From contig CM019697.1 in assembly GCA_009760885.1 (NCBI GenBank), positions 34,176,096 to 34,240,095 on the forward strand: a stretch of DNA of 64,000 bases, written 5' to 3'. Origin of the DNA: Achatina immaculata (Eukaryota > Mollusca > Gastropoda > Stylommatophora > Achatinidae). Both the position numbers and the translations under genes were made by a program. A model generated the notes under the pieces. It saw only the letters and a program-made list of their open reading frames with translations, was not told the DNA's origin and searched no databases. Below, one piece after another: positions 29,036 to 39,699 of this stretch (position 1 is its first letter; every line of letters starts with the position of its first letter).

Positions 29036-29500
29036 TAAAATCCCTGTTTCTTATTGTAACCAATAAGGCATATTGGGAATATAGTGTTAGGCCTGAATCT
29101 CCAATGCCAAAAGAGATTCATTGTGTCAAACCTGGCCTTGAGTCACTCCAGATGTGTCTGCCTCGCAGATTCATGAATGTTAAACTTGACCTTGAGTCTC
29201 TCCAAAATTGTGTGCCTCGCAGATTCATGAATGTTAAACCTGGCATTGAGTCACTCCAAAATTGTCTGCCTAGCAGATTTATGAATGTTAAATTTAACAT
29301 GGTCAAGAACTTCAAACAGGGCCCCCAGGGTGGTGGAGTCTGCTAAAGAAGCATTTCACTCAGGGGCTGAAAAAATAGTTGCTATAACCCATTCCCTATC
29401 TGACCAAGTACTGCCCTCAACATCTTCACCACATCAGCTGCAAAGAACACTGGCTCACAGTTTTAGGGAGAATGAAGAAGAAGAAGATGTCTGATAGTTT
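29036..29500 (+). repeat. SINE-like remnant, 57-bp array and a dispersed GAAGAA-tailed element
   Basis: 29036-29105 has a SINE-like start (GGTAAAATCCCTG, ATAGTGTTAGGCCTG). 29108-29295 has three to four copies of a roughly 57-bp unit (GCAGATTCATGAATGTTAAA). 29320-29495 (GGTGGTGGAGTCTGCTAAAG to GAAGAAGAAGA) matches 37985-38180 with the same block order. Confidence 0.65.
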
Positions 29501-30019
29501 TCCTTTTCTTCCAGACACGCTTTTATTAGCCATCTTGACAATCAGCACAGACTACTCACAGAAGTTTTCAGATTAACCATATCTTTGTTGTCTCCCCTGA
29601 TATTTAAATATTAGGTCTTCTGTCTTTCTATTTGTTTCATTGCCGTAAATCAAGATAAACACAATACAGAACTTTAGGCCTTGTTTCTTGATGTTCAGTG
29701 ATAGAGGTATAATCCACATCGTATGTTATAAACTTCATTTTCTTTGTAGTTTGTTGTGTTATATAAATACTTGATGTTTGTGGCAAGAAATAACCCTCAG
29801 AGCTTCGTCAAACATACATTTTATTTATTGATCTACAATTTTATTTACATTTTAAAGTAAATTGTGGCTGAAAGATTTTTTTAATGAAATATCTCTTTTT
29901 CTATCAAGTTCATTCATTTTTGTGTATGTACATTTAATAATTAAATCTATACATGCATGCTTATGTTGACATTTATATACAGACATAAATATGAGCTCAT
30001 TTCTGCTTTATGTTATGCA

Positions 30020-30310
30020 TTTGAAGTTCCGTCCATCATTTCCTTTATGTTATACATTTTAAGATCCGTCCATGGTTTACTTTATGTTATATGTTTGAAG
30101 ATCTGTCCACGGTTTACTTTATTTTGTACATTTGAAGATCTGTCCATGGTTTACTTTATTTTATACATTTGAAGATCCGTCCATGGTTTACTTTATGTTA
30201 TACATTTGAAGATCTGTCCACGGTTTACTTTATTTTGTACATTTGAAGATCTGTCCATGGTTTACTTTATTTTATACATTTGAAGATCCGTCCATGGTTT
30301 ACTTTATGTA
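30020..30310 (+). repeat. 36- to 37-bp minisatellite
   Basis: About eight copies around TCCATGGTTTACTTTATTTT and TACATTTGAAGATC. Confidence 0.9.
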
Positions 30311-30399
30311 ATTTTTAGAATTGTAAATTGATTTCTTTATAAATGGATACAGAAACTAGTTTTGTGCTTTCTTATACATACACTGGAGCTGATTAGTTC

Positions 30400-31205
30400 A
30401 AATATTTGTAACAAATTCACAGTATTTTTATAACAAGGTAATAGTATACTTGTAACATACAAATGTTACAATTTGTAACAAAGTAACAGTGTGTTTATAA
30501 TAAACTAACTCAGTTTTTGTAACTAACTGATATTTAATACAAATAAGCAGTATATCTGTAACAAACTAACAGTTTGTTTAAACTAACTCAGTTGTTGTAA
30601 CTAACTGATATTTATAACAAACAAGGAGTATATCTGTAACACACTAACAGTATGTTTATAATAAACTAAAATCTGTAACACACTAACAGTATGTTTATAA
30701 TAAACTAACTCAGTTTTTGTAACTATTTATAACAAACAAGCACTATAACAAACTGATAGTATATTTATTAAAGAAAAAACTAACATAGTATTTGTATCAG
30801 ACACTATATTTATAATGCCCTAATACTATAACAAGAAAAACACTACATTTGTAACAAACTGACAATATATTTATAACACTGTTATATTATATTTGTAACA
30901 AACTGGCAGTATAGTTGTAACAAAAGTGTATGTGTAACAAACTAGCACTATATTTGTAACAAACTGACTAGATATTTAAAACAAAATTAGCAGTGTATTT
31001 GTAGCAAAATAGCACTGTGTAACAAAATGGCAGTATAGTTATAACAGAATTAGTGGTGTATTTGTAGCAAAGTAACAATATATTTGTAACAAACTGACAA
31101 TATATTTATAACACTGTGATACTATATCTGTAACAAACTGACACAGTATATTTATAACAGAATTAATGGTGTAGTTGTAGCAAAGTAACATTATATTCAT
31201 AACAA
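30400..31205 (+). repeat. Degenerate AT-rich array
   Basis: Repeated TTTGTAACAAACTGACA and TATTTATAACA motifs occur at irregular spacing over about 800 bp. Units are too diverged for a fixed period, suggesting an old array. Confidence 0.75.
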
Positions 31206-31504
31206 ACTCAGAGTGTGTCAGGTCTTGACTTATCAGATGATTTTCATGTAATATGTGCAGTGACTGGAGTGCCTTACTTACCAATAAATAAAGCCAGCAT
31301 ATACACATTTTGCCTTTGAATATGTACCAAAATATGTGTGGATCTGCGAGTGTATTCGGTGTGACATATTTAGTACAGTATTGAATAATATTGAGCAGTG
31401 CAGTGTTATCTGTTATGCCAGACAACTTTAAGCTTCGAGCATGGAGGAGGAAGAAAAAGAAAATACTCTGGAGAACAATTTATGAATATCATATTAGGAG
31501 GTGG

Positions 31505-32705
31505 CTGGTATAGGTGGGAGGGGACCGGGCCTTACTAAGTTTAGTCTAGGGGCCTGGGTAGTGGGCCAGGGCCTTACTAAGTTTAGCCTAGGGGCCTGGG
31601 TAGTGGGCCAGGGCCTTACTAAGTTTAGTCTAGGGGCCTGGGTAGTGGGCCAGGGCCTTACTAAGTTTAGTCTAGGGGCCTGGGTAGTGGGCCAGGGCCT
31701 TACTAAGTTTAGTCTAGGGGCCTAGGTAGTGGGGCAGGGCCTTACTAAGTTTAGTCTAGGGGCCTGGGTAGTGGGCCAGGGCCTTACTAAGTTTAGCCTA
31801 GGGGCCTGGGTAGTGGGCCAGGGCCTTACTAAGTTTAGTCTAGGGGCCTGGGTAGTGGGCCAGGGCCTTACTAAGTTTAGTCTAGGGGCCTGGGTAGTGG
31901 GCCAGGGCCTTACTAAGTTTAGTCTAGGGGCCTGGGTAGTGGGCCAGGGCCTTACTAAGTTTAGTCTAGGGGCCTGGGTAGTGGGCCAGGGCCTTACTAA
32001 GTTTAGCCTAGGGGCCTGGGTAGTGGGCCAGGGCCTTACTAAGTTTAGTCTAGGGGCCTGGGTAGTGGGCCAGGGCCTTACTAAGTTTAGCCTAGGGGCC
32101 TGGGTAGTGGGGCAGGGCCTTACTAAATTTTATTCTAGGGGCCTGGATAGTGGGGCAGGGCCTTACTAAGTTTAGTCTAGGGGCCTGGGTAGTGGGCCAG
32201 GGCCTTACTAAGTTTAGTCTAGGGGCCTGAGTAGTGGGGCAGGGCCTTACTAAGTTTAGCCTAGGGGCCTGGGTAGTGGGGCAGGGCCTTACTAAGTTTA
32301 GCCTAGGGGCCTGGGTAGTGGGGCAGGGCCTTACTAAGTTTAGCCTAGGGGCCTGGGTAGTGGGGCAGGGCCTTACTAAGTTTAGTCTAGGGGTCTGGGT
32401 AGTGGGGCAGGGCCTTACTAAGTTTAGTCTAGGGGTCTGGGTAGTGGGGCAGGGCCTTACTAAGTTTAGCCTAGGGGCCTGGGTAGTGGGGCTAGGCCTT
32501 ACTAAGTTTAGCCTAGGGGCCTGGGTAGTGGGGCAGGGCCTTACTAAGTTTAGCCTAGGGGCCTGGGTAGTGGGGCAGGGCCTTACTAAGTTTAGTCTAG
32601 GGGCCTGGGTAGTGGGCCAGGGCCTTACTAAGTTTAGCCTAGGGGCCTGGGTAGTGGGGCAGGGCCTTACTAAGTTTAGTCTAGGGGTCTGGGTATTGGT
32701 TAAAC
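31505..32705 (+). repeat. 42-bp satellite, about 28 copies
   Basis: The unit core is TTACTAAGTTTAGCCTAGGG, followed by GCCTGGGTAGTGGG. C/T variants (TAGTC or TAGCC; GGGCCA or GGGGCA) are mixed along the array, with the 3' half richer in GGGGCA units. The 42-bp unit yields a repeated 14-residue open frame that I do not treat as coding. The core matches the end of the RNase H element at 18.0 kb. Confidence 0.95.
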
Positions 32706-32799
32706 CGCCGCTGATGTTGAGATAAAGTTCCAGTTCTCTTATAGTTTTTGTACGCCCGCTTTAAGAAAATATTTAGGTTTGTTACCTTGTGGTGAATGT

Positions 32800-33052
32800 A
32801 ATCATGTCTTGCCTTAGAGGCACATAGGGATACGGAGTTTGTGCCCGTATTTTCCTTGACCTGTCAGCACACTAGAGGGTGATATGGTCAGTATCACGCC
32901 TGACTGCTTTTCCTTCCCCAGCTTCAGAAAAAAAGGTCAGGTACCCATTTTTACAGCTGGGTGACTGGGGCACCTCCGGCTGGATTCGAATTCCCGACTT
33001 TCGCCATGAGAGACTAATGCACTAACCGTTTCACTACTCATCACTCAGACGC
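32800..33052 (-). mobile_element. tRNA-SINE
   Basis: It has the same landmarks as the 60.2-kb SINE in reverse: GTCTTGCCTTAGAGGCACAT, TATTTTCCTTGACCTGTCAG, GGCTGGATTCGAATTCCCGA (B box) and CATGAGAGACTAATGCACTA. It lies about 180 bp downstream of the stop codon of the 3' lectin gene. Confidence 0.8.
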
Positions 33053-33230
33053 TCTACCTTGTGGTACTTGTGTCATAAGTTAGCAACAACAACAACAACA
33101 ACAAAAGCAACAACAGTAGCAAAATGGACGAAAGTTGTGGTTTGTATGGGAAATCAGCTTCTGTGCTGTTTTAGCCACAAACAGCGTATGAAGGAATTAT
33201 CATCAATCATTACAAGCAAAGTTAACTCAA

Positions 33231-33346
33231 CTATTCATTTGAAACTTCACAAATGAAGTAGTTCTCTCTGCGACAATTGGCAACGACGATGCCATTTTCC
33301 CCGATCTCGGCACAATCTTCGTTGTTGTTGTTGTTATCTGATTGCC
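33231..33346 (-). CDS. 3' lectin gene exon 5 (end of C-type lectin domain)
   Basis: The acceptor is TTTTTTACAG; phase 1 entry; TAG stop at 33233-33231. It encodes QSDNNNNNEDCAEIGENG and YFICEVSNE. The Asn tract comes from five AAC codons, so it could vary in length. The exon is 116 nt, exactly as in the paralogue. Confidence 0.85.
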
Positions 33347-36300
33347 CTGTAAAAAATTCGAAACGTTAAATGTTACGTCCTGTAAACTTGAACTTGGTAT
33401 CTTTAGAAAGATGTACCGGCGCAATAATATACTTGCAACGTACGTGATGCGAGACCACAAAATTGACTCTATGTCGTCAAGACTGTTTCTCCTAAGTTAG
33501 CTGACGTACAATGGATACACAGTAAAGATCTCATCTCTTTCAGGCTGTTTTATATACCGTAGTGAAAATTATTTTGCACACTAGCAAAGAATACTCGCCA
33601 GGATCTGGCTCTTTAGCAAAAGTTCTCTCCCTTCTTCTATAAATGACTTCAGAAAAAAAAAAAGTGCTTACTTTGTGCCCATTTGAAGGAATTTATAAGA
33701 CAGTGGCCATTTTCCCATTCAAAATTATTCTTGTCTCCCTTAGAAAGTCCAAGCCAAGTCCGGTAACGGATAACGTTCTGAGCGAGGTGACTGAACAATG
33801 TCAGTTTGTCGTCAGTCTCTGCCGTGTACAACAGTGAGTGTTTCGCTGTCGATAGGGAAAAAAATCCTTTCATTTCGTTTGTTATATTGTATACAAATTT
33901 TGTTTATATTACACCAGCATGTGTACCCGGCGTTGTCTGGGTATGTGGGGGTGCAAGGGGGAAAAAAATCGAATATGGGCATTTAGAAAGCGAAATCACA
34001 CTACAATATCATACACATACGGTTATCAGCGTGTTACGTTGTTGTTCTGTTATATTGTTGTTCTATTACATTGTTGTTCTATCTCACTGAAAGTTCGAGA
34101 AGAATGTTCTTTGCAGTCTTTGCGGTGAAGGTTTTGAGGTACACGGATCGTCTCGGGTAGAGAATGAGTTACAGTGGCTACTTTAGTAAACCTAGACGAC
34201 AAATGGTCCTCGTGGCACCATCAGGACGTAAGCTGCTGCGTTATCAATTCGGCATTAAGTACCATCTTTTTTAATAAAAACACATTTTATGGTATTATAA
34301 ATTTGCCTATAAGATAGTGGTTTGCAGCTTATATACAGATGGACAAGTGGTCCTTGGATGTAAACAATCGATTGAATGAGACCATTGAGTGAACATTTGT
34401 GATTTCCAGTTTGTTTCATCGTCGTCTACTGCAACAGCTTCAACTGACAGTTCAAAATAAAGGAAGATGTAATTCTTTTCTACACAGCCTACATCGACAT
34501 GAGGGACTATGGCGATCACTGCCCATGTTTGTCAAGCTGTGCATGTTGCTGGGATTTTCAGCGGATAGGCGAGACAGAGTCTTGAAGCTGGTTATGGTTC
34601 AAAAAGAGGTTAAGAAGGTTCGAGATGACTCTTGGGTCACTGCATTCAGGACAGTCCAATACATGCTCGACTGTGATTCGCCAATCCTGACACAAGCAGT
34701 CAGAAATAGGTCACCGGACGTTATACGCTACGTTCTCACCTCCCAATGAAAAAGATATATGCACGTGAAAATTGCTGTCATCAGACTGTGTGTGACTTGT
34801 CAGCAGATCAACGGGAAAATTGTGTGTGACTTGTCAGCAGATCAACGGGAAAATTGTGTGTGATTTGTCGGCAGATCAAAGAGAAAATTGTGTGTGATTT
34901 GTCAGCAGATCAAAGAGAAAATTGTGTGTGATTTGTCAGCAGATTAACAGGAAAATTGTGCCTGACTTGTCAGCACATCAAGGGGAAAATTTGTGTGATT
35001 TGTCAGCAGACCAACGGCAAAATTATGTACGATTTGTCGGCAGATCGAAGGGAAAATTGTGTATAATTTGTCAACAGATCAACGGTAAAATTGTGTGTGA
35101 TTTGTCAGCAGATTAACGGAAAAACTGTGTGTGATTTGTCAGCAGATAACGGGAAAATATGTGATTTGTCAGCAGATCAACGGGAAAATTGTGTGTGATT
35201 TGTCAGCAGATCAACGGGAAAATGTGTGATTTGTCAGCAGATCAACGGTAAAATTGTGTGTTATTTGTCAGCAGATTAACAGGAAAATAGTTTCTGACGT
35301 ATCATGAGATTAACGGTAAAATTGTCCGTGACTTGTCAACAGATTAAAAAACGGGAAAATATGTTACTCAACTTTTTGTACTAATGTTATTGTATAAGGT
35401 ATCTTAAACATGTCAAAGATAATAAACTTTCTAGTTGTTTCATACTTACATCCACAAACATCCTTAGCATCATCAAAACTGAGCTTTGTCTCTGAAATGT
35501 ATAAACACTGTACCACACTCGCAAAGGTAAACATTTTGAAACCCTTTTTCTCCTTACAGAAATCAGCAGCGTAGAACAATTCATTATCTGGAGAACCTCG
35601 CCGTCCGCTATTATTATAGAACATCTGGGACCCTGTTGAACCAAGAGGGGAAAATTGCTTGTTTGCATTGAAACATAAACAACGAATGCATAAACAGTTA
35701 AACAATTATTTGGTGCAGCAGAACTTTAATTTTGGAAGATGTTTTAAGTGCTGTTTAACTTCAAAAACTCGCTATGAAGTTCTCAGAGAAGTAGAATATT
35801 TGCTTTTTTTTTTTTTAATAATGTAGGGGAAAAAATGAAAAATTTAAAATTCTTTCGACATATCACGAGAATACGAAAGTTAGAGAACGAGACAATCACT
35901 GGAAAATTTAAGTAAAACCAAAAAAAAAAAAAAAGGTAGAGACGCAGAGACAAATATCTGAGAATACTGATAACGAGAAATAGCGAGAAATAGGCGAGAA
36001 ATACCATCACCTTAACATAAAGATGCCTGACCACCAGACATCTCAGTTTACTTTCTTGTTGAAGTGCAAGACAATTCATTTACTGCAGTGAACTTTCTGT
36101 TCTAAAATTCTAACGGCTCTTTTCGTTTAAAAAACTTTTGAAATTAAAACAAAAAAAATGACTGCGCTTTTGTGGAAACTGTCGGGCATAAATTTTGATG
36201 AACATCTTCTCTTTGAACTAATGTTACGAGTGTGATAGTTCTATTACTGGAGTATTCCTTTGTTGTAACCCAGTTCAATTCTATATAGAATTTGTTTTTC

Positions 36301-39300
36301 ATTTCACTTTAACAATGACTTCTGAACAGTTGATTTGTTACTGACACGCCTTCTACCAACAACAACAACACAACAACAACAACAACAACAACAAAAGCTG
36401 ACAGCTGCTGTAAAACTGGAAAACTGGTTCTAGTAATGAAAATAGATGGGAGGCTTATGGTTCAGTTTTACAAAAGGATAGAAAAAGTGAGGAAAGTGAG
36501 CAGAAACAAGAACGGCAGAAGTTAAGATGAGCACATACAAAAGAAGAACGTACAACCATCCAGTATTTCGGTAAAAGCCTTTGTCAAGGATCACGTACAA
36601 AAAAACCAACAGAACAGATAAAAATAAGAAAAATGGATGACAAATACAGACCCAGCTTTTTGGTCTTCTCCTAGTAAGAAAGCTGGCACAAAATGTCCTG
36701 TGCCAAAACCGCCATGTAAACATGACTTCATCGTTTGCTGACGGAAGTTAAATACAACATGGAGTGCTAATACTTTCATTCCTTCATTCCGCTGTCCAAG
36801 CCATTCCGGCTCATTGCTGCAGACATGACTTATCTCTGCTCTTCTCTGTTCTGTGATTAATACTTAAGTGTGTAAACCAATACGATGAGACGATGTTCAT
36901 AAGGCAAACTACCTGCCGCTGGCCTGAGGATCCTGATAATTTAAACATTGGCGAAAGTATTGAAAGTAATCGTTTCATATAAATTCACATTTCTTATTTT
37001 CAAATATTTTTCGTGTAGAATATTTTTCTTGTAGAATATTTTTCTTGTAGAATATCATCTAATTTTTAAACATGTTTGTTGTAGACCAGGAAAGAAAATG
37101 GATTAAAATGACAAAACATTTTGTTTTAAATTTCAAACAATTATAATAATAATGTGGATTAATAACGAACATCTGGGGAGGGGGGGGGGAGCCGCAGATG
37201 CTTTCCGTTTAGTCAATCAGTGACCCATAGCTGACATGCTCCCGTCAAACTTGACGACCCATAGCTGACATGCTCCCGTCAAGCTTGACGACCCATAGCT
37301 GACATGCTCCCGTCAAGCTTGACGACCCATAGCTGACATGCTCTCGTCAAGCTTGACGACCCAAAGCTGACATGCTCCCGACAAGCTTGACGACCCATAA
37401 CTGACATGCTCTCGTCAGGGTTGATTAACCATAGCTGACATGCTCTCGTCAGGGTTGATTAACCATAGCTGACATACTCGTATCAGGGTTAACTAAGCAT
37501 AGCTGACATGTTCCCGTTAGAGTTGACAAACCATAACTGACGTGCTCGTATCAGGGTTATCTAAGCATAGCTGTGATGCTCGCATCATGGTTGAGTAACC
37601 ATAGCTGACATGCTCGCATCAGGGTTGATTAATCACAGCTGACATGCTCGCATCATGGTTGATTAATCATAGCTGACATGCTCGCATCATGGTTGAGTAA
37701 CCGTAGCTGACATGCTCGCATCATGGTTGAGTAACCATAGCTGACATGCTCGCATCATGGTTAAGTAACCATAGCTGACATGCTCGCATCATGGTTGAGT
37801 AACCATAGCTGACATGCTCGCATCATGGTTGAGTAACCATAGCTGACATGCTCCCATCAGTGTTGACAACCCGTAGCTGACATGCTCCGGTCAGGGTTGA
37901 CGAACTATAGCTGACCAAGACCCTGTTGCACCTCCTCGTCGGTACCCCTAGTAAAAAGCCTAACGTGGCAGGGATCGCCATAGTCCCCGTGGTGGTGGAG
38001 TCTGCTTAAGAGGTAATGGACACCTCGGCTTTTTTTTTGGCTGTACTCAAAGAGGGACTGAAAAAACAGCTGCTGTAAACTGCTCTAAGGCCGACACTGT
38101 GCTGTCCCTCAACATCTTCAATGCATTGGCTGTAAAGAACAAGTTCTATAGAGATTGAAGAAGAAGAAGAAGAAGAAGAATCTAATTAATCAATCATTTT
38201 AAATATTTCACTCGTAAAAGACATACCTGCAGTACAGGTTTTTGATCTGGTATTGTAGGTGACACTATAGCAAGACATATACTTGTAAATGCATGTGGTT
38301 ATACACGAACCAACGCTGTCTTCTAACCAGGGATCGCCAAATCTCCAGGAAGTATAGTTAGACAGTGTAAATTGAGTGAACACTCTTGATTTCCATTTCC
38401 CTTCATCGTCGTCGGCGGTAGCATCTTCAACTGATAGTTTAAAACTTAGTGTGAATAACTGTTTTATTTCTAGAGCCTCCATAACAAGATGAATACAAAA
38501 TGTATATAAGAAAGAAATACAGAGACAAGATATGCAGAAAATATTACATGTTACATCTAATCCAGCCGAACAACACTCATGCCACACGAACATTCTTTGT
38601 GATTAAACACAGGTGCCGCCGTGTTTTAACAAGAAATGACGTCTATATTATTTCTAGCTTTAACGGCTTTTTTTAAAATTACGTCCCCTGGATCGTGAAT
38701 AAGACATGGCGTACCCCATGAAAACAAACAGAGATGCTAAAACAGCTTGAAGTGAAAAGATAAATATTGAAAATCATAAAAACGAGAGAGTTAGCTATAA
38801 TGAAGATCCTTCTTGAGGGCAAGATCTAAGGAAAAAGGAGACGAGGACAACAGAGATATAGATGGGTGGACAGCATCATAAGATGGACAGCGATATAGAT
38901 ATGTGTACAGTATCAAAAGATGGACAGCGATATAGATGGGTGGACAGCATCAAAAGATGGACAGGGACAAGCTTGGCCGCATGCATTACGAAGACAAGAA
39001 ACAGAGCGAAGTGGAGATTCATTGCAGCCAACTTTCTGTTGAAAGACGGCACGAGATGATGATGATGATGATGATGATGATATTATTGAAGACTACGAAC
39101 TCCCGATAACAGAGGAGTCTTACTAACTACCATTTTTAAAACAGTGTAACTGCTCATGATGGATGAAGAATTAATTCTGTACATGATATAATGACAGCAT
39201 GTTTACAGGGAGGTAACTCAACAAAATCCAGAGAAACCGGATAAAATTGTTATAAAACTATCATAAATTTGACAGACTGTCCATGTTTAACTCTGTGATA

Positions 39301-39455
39301 AATATTACCAGTCACAACAAGAAAAAAACAGGAAAAAAATCTTAGGTCTTCTAAATATTGGTTTGATAAAGCGTTTATTGTTCTTTTAACTATGCAAAAG
39401 AGTATAAATTACAGGTAGAATGTCTTTTCTTAACTTGAACTGTTTTAACTTTAAT

Positions 39456-39493
<38 letters not shown>

Positions 39494-39577
39494 TCTTTCC
39501 AAGCATTACTATTACATTCAGGCAGACTTACCCAACACTAGCACCAGAGTCAGACAAAGACAAGCCCAAACCTTCAT
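33231..39577 (-). CDS. Secreted PAN/apple-like plus C-type lectin protein, 3' paralogue (5 exons, complete)
   Basis: Exons on the reverse strand are 39577-39532, 38430-38227, 35632-35450, 33845-33672 and 33346-33231 (46, 204, 183, 174 and 116 nt). They give 240 residues; every intron is phase 1 with GT-AG borders. Exon 1 encodes the signal peptide MKVWACLCLTLVLVL. Exon 2 is PAN/apple-like (FGDPWLED, SCITTCIYKYMSCYSVTYN, KTC). Exons 3-5 form a C-type lectin fold: FSVV-type start with LSFDDAKDVC, then TWLGLSKGDKNNFEWENG, then EDCAEI, ANC and YFICE. The four canonical disulphide cysteines are present. The sugar-binding position reads QSD followed by five Asn codons in place of QPD or EPN, and the WND motif is lost, so ordinary Ca-dependent sugar binding is doubtful. 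Tandem to a paralogue at 42.8-49.9 kb. Likely extracellular recognition protein (inference). Confidence 0.87.
33672..33845 (-). CDS. 3' lectin gene exon 4 (WIGL motif exon)
   Basis: The acceptor is CCCTATCGACAG and the donor GCACAAA|gtaagc. It is 174 nt, phase 1 at both ends. The nearer AG at ACGGCAG was not used because it would create TAG at the junction with exon 3. It encodes RTWLGLSKGDKNNFEWENG. Confidence 0.83.
34307..34443 (-). pseudogene. Broken extra copy of the PAN/apple-like exon in intron 3
   Basis: After TTTGAACTGTCAG the reverse strand reads EAVAVDDDETNWKSQMFTQW, closely following exon 2 of the same gene (EDATADDDEGKWKSRVFTQF), with the same phase 1 acceptor. After about 20 codons similarity fades, the paired cysteines and a good donor are missing, and the frame stops at 34307. 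It looks like a partial exon duplication. Confidence 0.7.
34560..34760 (-). pseudogene. Possible retroelement RNase H tail fragment
   Basis: Reverse-strand reading gives DCLCQDWRITVEHVLDCPEC, reminiscent of the C-x-C-x-x-x-x-TVEHVL-x-CP block after the RNase H of some LINEs. It is short and isolated, so weakly supported. It also lies in the intron of the 3' lectin gene. Confidence 0.4.
34783..35350 (+). repeat. 34-bp minisatellite
   Basis: About 16 copies with core GTGATTTGTCAGCAGATCAA followed by a GGGAAAATTGT variant. It lies in intron 3 of the 3' lectin gene, about 100 bp downstream of exon 3 in transcription order. Confidence 0.9.
35450..35632 (-). CDS. 3' lectin gene exon 3 (C-type lectin, first part)
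   Basis: The acceptor is GTTCAACAG and the donor TGTGGAT|gtaagt. It is 183 nt, phase 1 at both ends. It encodes SPDNELFYAADFCKEKKGF and LSFDDAKDVC, matching SRSDNELLYYSDFCNKKLGF in the paralogue. Confidence 0.85.
35705..36420. other. Lectin-gene intron, nothing recognised
   Basis: AT-rich intron of the 3' lectin gene, with poly-A runs and a CAA microsatellite at its right end. 36625-37215 is likewise featureless apart from three direct copies of a GTAGAATATTTTTC motif near 37015-37050. Confidence 0.4.
36425..36620 (-). repeat. Dispersed repeat, partner of 11.5 kb
   Basis: The reverse strand has ATCCTTGACAAAGGCTTTTA, GTATGTGCTCATCTTAAC and TAAAACTGAACCATA in the same order as 11475-11700. 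It carries a reverse-strand open frame, but the same frame is broken in the other copy. A (CAA)n run precedes it at 36357-36395. Confidence 0.6.
37218..37915 (+). repeat. 34-bp minisatellite
   Basis: About 20 copies around CATAGCTGACATGCTCGCAT. Two subtypes occupy separate halves: units with CCCGTCAAGCTTGACGACC at the left and units with GCATCATGGTTGAGTAACC at the right. Confidence 0.92.
37980..38182 (+). mobile_element. Dispersed element with (GAA)n tail
   Basis: It matches 29320-29495: GTGGTGGAGTCTGCTTAAGA, a GGGACTGAAAAAACAG block, CCCTCAACATCTTCAATGCA, then a GAAGAAGAAG tail. No protein remnant is visible, so a short non-autonomous element is likely. It lies just downstream of the donor of lectin exon 2, in the gene's intron. 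Confidence 0.55.
38227..38430 (-). CDS. 3' lectin gene exon 2 (PAN/apple-like)
   Basis: The acceptor is AAACTATCAG and the donor ACTGCAG|gtatgt. It is 204 nt, phase 1 at both ends. It encodes an acidic start (EDATADDDEGKW) and the Cys pattern SC-x3-C-x6-C-x4-YN-x5-C. It aligns with 49925-49737 of the paralogue. Confidence 0.85.
38826..39082 (+). pseudogene. LINE 3' end (family D) with (GAT)n tail
   Basis: The frame gives YRWVDSIKRWTGTSLAACIT and KWRFIAANFLLKDGTR followed by a GATGAT tail. A short internal repeat of ATGGACAGCGATATAGAT precedes it. It lies in intron 1 of the 3' lectin gene. Confidence 0.7.
39461..39492 (+). repeat. (TA)n microsatellite
   Basis: About 16 TA pairs, roughly 40 bp inside intron 1 of the 3' lectin gene. 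Confidence 0.9.
39532..39577 (-). CDS. 3' lectin gene exon 1 (signal peptide)
   Basis: ATG at 39577-39575 opens MKVWACLCLTLVLVL, a short positively charged start and a hydrophobic core, and stops at TTGG|gtaagt in phase 1. The join to exon 2 gives Val. A TATAAA-like box lies about 100 bp upstream. Confidence 0.85.
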
Positions 39578-39675
39578 GTCTGTGAGTCTTGGGATATACG
39601 CCTCGTAGCTTTTAGAATATATGATAAATCTACTTTGGTGTGAGTTTGAAGTGACTAGCAGAATGTGGTGCTTAT

Positions 39676-39683
39676 CTTTATAG
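39676..39683 (-). promoter_or_regulatory. Possible TATA box of the 3' lectin gene
   Basis: The reverse strand reads CTATAAAG about 100 bp upstream of the ATG. This would place transcription start near 39650 with a 5' UTR of about 70 nt. Spacing is plausible, but no initiator or other element was confirmed. Confidence 0.35.
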
Positions 39684-39699
39684 TTGTTTTTTTTTCTTA

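Noticed and set aside
31501..32725. Long repetitive + strand open frames (74, 146 and 163 codons)
   Set aside because: They arise from a 42-bp tandem unit divisible by three. There is no start context, splice signal or domain, and the frame is broken by single-base differences between blocks.
36430..36723. 97-codon reverse frame with hydrophobic stretches
   Set aside because: It lies in a dispersed repeat whose other copy at 11.5 kb does not keep the frame.
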